From the NCBI GenBank assembly GCA_036169815.1, contig JAVHOA010000081.1, positions 16,258 through 80,257 of the forward strand: a stretch of DNA of 64,000 bases. Direction: 5' to 3'. A program made the translations under genes and the position numbers. Of this stretch, positions 61,420-64,000 are shown one piece after another. Source of the DNA: Hydrocurvibacter sp036169815. Lineage in GTDB: Bacteria > Campylobacterota > Campylobacteria > Campylobacterales > Sulfurimonadaceae. The notes under the pieces are model-generated. The model saw only the letters and a list, made by a program, of their open reading frames with translations, had not been told where the DNA came from and did not search any database. The stretch's first letter is position 1; each line of letters begins with the position of its first letter.

Positions 61420-62139
61420 ATGAGAAAAGTGAAAGATAAACTATTTACAAAACCCATTGAAAAACAGTTTGAATTTGATAAAGATGTGGCCGCAGTCTTT
61501 GATGATATGCTTGCCCGATCTGTTCCATTTTACAAAGAAGCCCAAGAGATTGCAAAGCACTTTACATGTAAGCATATAAAAGAGGGTTCGATTGTTTATG
61601 ATCTTGGCTGTTCAACCGCTTCGACACTCTTACATGTAGAGAGAGATATTGATAAAAAAGGTGTAAGACTCGTTGGTATCGACAACTCACGAGCGATGCT
61701 AGAACAAGCTAAACGCAAGATAGATATTTTTAACTCTTGTATTGAGCTTTTTGAGGGAGATATTTTAGAGTTTCCTTACGAGCGAGCAAGTGTGTTTATA
61801 AGTAATTATACTCTCCAATTTGTCCGTCCCTTAGTGCGAGAAAAATTGATTCAAAAGATTTGTGAGAGCTTAGAAGAGGGCGGTCTTTTTATATTTAGCG
61901 AGAAAGTGATCTCTGAGCATAAGATTTTAGGCAAAGAGATGATTGATTATTATTATGAGTTTAAAAAAGAGCAGGGCTACTCACAATATGAGATTATGCA
62001 AAAGCGTGAAGCACTAGAAAATGTGCTCATTCCCTACACCGAAGCAGAAAATATCAACATGGCCAAAGGGTGTGGATTTTCACACTGCGAAACCATTTTT
62101 CGATGGAATAACTTTGCTACTTTTATCGCGATAAAGTAG
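61420..62139 (+). CDS. cmoA: Carboxy-SAM synthase
   Basis: Makes carboxy-S-adenosyl-methionine from SAM and prephenate for tRNA uridine-34 modification with CmoB. The 239 residues have VAAVFDDMLARSVPFY, motif I YDLGCSTAST, and FISNYTLQFVRP, all typical. cmoB is not in the window. One exact TTACATGTAA (FTCK) and one near-copy (LHVE) lie within 70 bases of each other. Confidence 0.93.
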   Translation: MRKVKDKLFTKPIEKQFEFDKDVAAVFDDMLARSVPFYKEAQEIAKHFTCKHIKEGSIVYDLGCSTASTLLHVERDIDKKGVRLVGIDNSRAMLEQAKRKIDIFNSCIELFEGDILEFPYERASVFISNYTLQFVRPLVREKLIQKICESLEEGGLFIFSEKVISEHKILGKEMIDYYYEFKKEQGYSQYEIMQKREALENVLIPYTEAENINMAKGCGFSHCETIFRWNNFATFIAIK

Positions 62140-62144
62140 CACTA

Positions 62145-62381
62145 TTACCAGACGTTGCCATGAACTGCGGAGTTTTCCTCACTTGGCTCTTTTGATTGAA
62201 ACACTTTTTTAACATCTTCAAATTCAACGATATTTTCGTCACAATCCTTATGATAATAGCCTTTTGAATCATAATACTCATTGCAATCATTATAATATTT
62301 TGCAGAGATACCGCGTTCGTTCACACATCCGCTCAAGAAAAATGGTGTTAAAATAAATAGGAAAAGAGTAAATTTTGTCAT
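62145..62381 (-). CDS. Small lipoprotein
   Basis: 78 residues with lipobox LSGC at the end of a signal peptide (FLFILTPFFLSGC). The remainder is Tyr/Asp/Lys-rich with further cysteines (DCNEYY, DCDEN). Function unknown. Confidence 0.75.
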   Translation of the reverse strand: MTKFTLFLFILTPFFLSGCVNERGISAKYYNDCNEYYDSKGYYHKDCDENIVEFEDVKKVFQSKEPSEENSAVHGNVW

Positions 62382-62446
62382 GACGAAATTGTATCTAAAA
62401 TCTTTCGTGTCGTAAAAGTTTTTTACAAAGGATGAAATAGATAAAT

Positions 62447-62526
62447 GGATTGCGGATCAAGTCCGCAATGACGGGGAAATGTAATCTTGTTTATCAAATC
62501 GTCATCCTGAACTTGATTCAGGATCT
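62447..62526. repeat. Two dispersed GTCAT-type inverted repeats
   Basis: ATTGCGGA-TCAAG-TCCGCAAT at 62449-62469 and ATCCTGAA-CTTGA-TTCAGGAT at 62504-62524. Both are 8-bp inverted repeats with the same loop in opposite orientation, each flanked by GTCA on the outer or inner side. They resemble widespread intergenic repeats of the GTCATTGCGGACTTGATCC type and sit directly after the orphan antitoxin gene. Confidence 0.8.
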
Positions 62527-62530
62527 AAAA

Positions 62531-62734
62531 CTATTTTTTCCAAGCAGATTCTCTAAGAGTATGGATATCAATATCTCTATCTTTCCAGATACCTGAAAAA
62601 GTAGATAAAGATTCTTTTTTATCGGCTGTATCTTCAATGGTTTCTATTTGGATATCTTCTTTTGTAAAAGAAGATAAATAATCCAAAATTTTTTGAGAGA
62701 TAGACTCATTTTTTATATTTAAGGAAATTTGCAT
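62531..62734 (-). CDS. Orphan antitoxin-like protein
   Basis: 67 residues from ATG at 62734 (MQISLNIKNESISQ) with GGAG upstream. The C-terminal FSGIWKDRDIDIHTLRESAW is the tail pattern of VapB-type antitoxins that partner PIN toxins. No toxin follows; the repeat pair occupies that position. Confidence 0.7.
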   Translation of the reverse strand: MQISLNIKNESISQKILDYLSSFTKEDIQIETIEDTADKKESLSTFSGIWKDRDIDIHTLRESAWKK

Positions 62735-62892
62735 AAACAACTCCAAAGTGGCAGATCATTCAAAATTATAGCTAAAATTTATTTCACAAATATGTTTCCA
62801 CTTTTTTGCTAACTGAAGAGACTCGCAAATATAAAAACACCCTCAACAAAAAAATGCTAAAATCACATTAAAAGAGATTAGAGGATATTATT

Positions 62893-63105
62893 ATGACAAT
62901 GACAATAACCGTTAAAGATAATTTTGCAAATCAGGTAATGGCATTTTTAAATACACTTCCAAAAGATGCTGTTGCGGTAGAATCTTCTCGCCCTTGGTAT
63001 GCAGATGAAGTACAAAAACGAGTCCAAGAATATAAAAATGGTACTATGCAAACTGTACCTCATACACAGATATGGGATAGTATCGAAAGACAGACTCAAG
63101 CGTGA
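62893..63105 (+). CDS. Antitoxin of a ParE-type pair
   Basis: 70 residues: MTMTITVKDNFANQVMAF, then NTLPKDAVAVESSRPWYADEVQKRVQ and a flexible tail. The four-base overlap with the toxin (GTGA) is typical of a TA pair. Confidence 0.78.
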   Translation: MTMTITVKDNFANQVMAFLNTLPKDAVAVESSRPWYADEVQKRVQEYKNGTMQTVPHTQIWDSIERQTQA

Positions 63106-63386
63106 CTTTAATTTACAGTGTACGTTTTGAGGAGGAGGTCTTAGCTGCATACGAGTTTATTGCTAAAGATAAACCAAAAGCAGCTAACGAGTTTCTGCTA
63201 CAACTAAAACAGCGAATTGAAGGCTTGCTTAATCATCCTCAAATAGGTCGTCTAAATATTGAAGATTATCGTGAACTGATATATAAAGGTTACACAGTAC
63301 CTTATCTACTCGATGGTGAAAATATCGTTATATTGGGACTTTTTAATCAAAATAGCTGGAAATTTGATTCGTCAACGATAAAGTAA
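63102..63386 (+). CDS. ParE/RelE-superfamily toxin
   Basis: 94 residues with YSVRFEEEVLAAYEFIAKDKPKAANEF and GRLNIEDYRELIYKGYTVPYLLDG, fitting the ParE subgroup (REL...Y core, substituted C-terminus). GTG start at 63102 is required for the overlap. Confidence 0.82.
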   Translation: MTLIYSVRFEEEVLAAYEFIAKDKPKAANEFLLQLKQRIEGLLNHPQIGRLNIEDYRELIYKGYTVPYLLDGENIVILGLFNQNSWKFDSSTIK

Positions 63387-63467
63387 AACTCTCTTTTTAC
63401 CTCCCTCTTCTTTCTCAAAAGAAAAAAATGCTAAAATAACAGCATTAAAAATCAAGTGAGCATAAAG

Positions 63468-63959
63468 ATGTTAAAAAAAGTGTTTACAATCTGTGCTGTT
63501 AGCATTTTAAGTTGTAGTGCGGCGAGTGGGTATGAGATAGTTATTGATTCGGCCTATAGTTCTTTTGAAGAAGAGAAATCACAACAGGATCAATCCATCA
63601 AAACACAAAGTTTAATGAAAAGAAGCTCTCAGGTAGCTCAAAATATCAAAGAACTTTATGGATCTAAATTTGCGAAGCTCAGCAAAGGTGAGCAAAAATA
63701 TATCCAAGATAATATGGATATTATGAGACAGATCACACATGATACACTCATTAGAATCGCAAGAGACAATATTCCAAATAATTTAAGAGTCAATAGTACA
63801 AATTTTATAGAGTTTTATCTCTATCCGGATAGAGATATTACAGATTTTAAATTTTTACAAAATAGTAATTATTATATTCTTGATGATACGACAAAAGAGA
63901 CAATAGAGTACGCTTACAGCAAGTATCCAAAACCTGCTCAAAAAACACTGGGACTGTAA
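63468..63959 (+). CDS. Exported hypothetical protein
   Basis: 163 residues from ATG at 63468 (MLKKVFTICAVSILSCSA) with a signal peptide; an in-frame GTG 12 bases upstream is less likely. The mature part is polar and helical, ending KPAQKTLGL. No family recognised. The promoter text AAAAAATGCTAAAAT before it is repeated before the antitoxin at 62893. The 41 bases after it carry nothing recognisable before the window ends. Confidence 0.7.
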   Translation: MLKKVFTICAVSILSCSAASGYEIVIDSAYSSFEEEKSQQDQSIKTQSLMKRSSQVAQNIKELYGSKFAKLSKGEQKYIQDNMDIMRQITHDTLIRIARDNIPNNLRVNSTNFIEFYLYPDRDITDFKFLQNSNYYILDDTTKETIEYAYSKYPKPAQKTLGL

Positions 63960-64000
63960 TAAATTCTGTGTCAACACCTAAATTCTCCCAAGATTGTATC

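Noticed and set aside
1962..61571. TTACATGTAA as a classic repressor operator (LexA, Fur, or similar)
   Set aside because: Most copies are inside coding sequence in both frames, far from promoters, and the sequence does not match those boxes.
1..64000. CRISPR arrays, rRNA, or tRNA genes
   Set aside because: No regularly spaced direct repeats, rRNA text or tRNA-like cloverleaf was seen; the only stable RNA found is the tmRNA.

Overview
The window reads as one contiguous chromosomal segment of a Campylobacterota (epsilonproteobacterial) genome, most likely a free-living Sulfurimonadaceae-type organism. This is an inference from several signs. Gene neighbourhoods match the class: flgB-flgC-fliE-ftsI; cheY-prmA-ftsH-psd-like; waaC-htrB. 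ComEC is short, composition is AT-rich, TATAAT-type -10 boxes mostly lack a clear -35, and the tmRNA encodes a tag ending in RPAYAVA. Genes are tightly packed with many ATGA/TAATG overlaps and several long antisense overlaps at convergent gene ends.

Layout: 1-7.0 kb holds the 3' part of fusA, bpt, prfB, panC and a sigma54-driven flagellar/cell-division operon (flgB, flgC, fliE, ftsI). 7.1-10.1 kb has two type IV-like prepilins and priA, closed by a palindromic terminator. 10.2-10.6 kb is a non-coding nested inverted-repeat element. 10.7-17 kb carries ispG, dnaB, comEC, a YihY-family membrane protein and an arsR/arsB arsenic locus. 17.0-21.3 kb is a four-gene operon: ExoX-like exonuclease, helical-repeat protein, MoxR AAA+ ATPase and a DUF2201-type VWA protein. 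21.3-23.6 kb is an accessory patch with a decayed PIN-type toxin, a zeta-like toxin with a 59-aa partner, and a RelBE/ParDE-type pair. 23.7-32.6 kb is signalling plus metabolism: two diguanylate cyclases, manB, pyrC, a two-component pair and exbBD. 32.6-43.3 kb has galU, corA, a nuclease-like protein, ssrA (tmRNA), trpA, an HPt protein, panB, ruvB, a PerM-family protein and lipid A/LPS genes (htrB, waaC). 43.3-48.6 kb runs hisH, hisA, cheY, prmA, ftsH and a psd-like gene. 48.6-64 kb holds a TPR protein, serS, metF, serB, envelope proteins, cyclophilin, msrB, hup, an HTH regulator, a FapA-family protein, cmoA, a lipoprotein and more toxin-antitoxin genes.

The most unusual signal is a genome-level one. 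The 10-bp palindrome TTACATGTAA occurs 24 times exactly, with at least 9 further one-mismatch copies, mostly inside coding sequence. There it forces the peptides LTCK or LHVS into unrelated proteins. One copy forms the stem of the priA terminator and one overlaps the serS stop codon. It behaves like a highly iterated palindrome (compare HIP1 of cyanobacteria) or a palindromic DNA-uptake/chromosome-organisation signal. I do not recognise it as a described element. Other points of interest are the MoxR-VWA operon, divergent gene pairs with face-to-face -10 boxes, probable leaderless genes (priA, arsR, waaC), a psd homologue without the pyruvoyl serine, and a nuclease homologue with DKGQ in place of DRGH.
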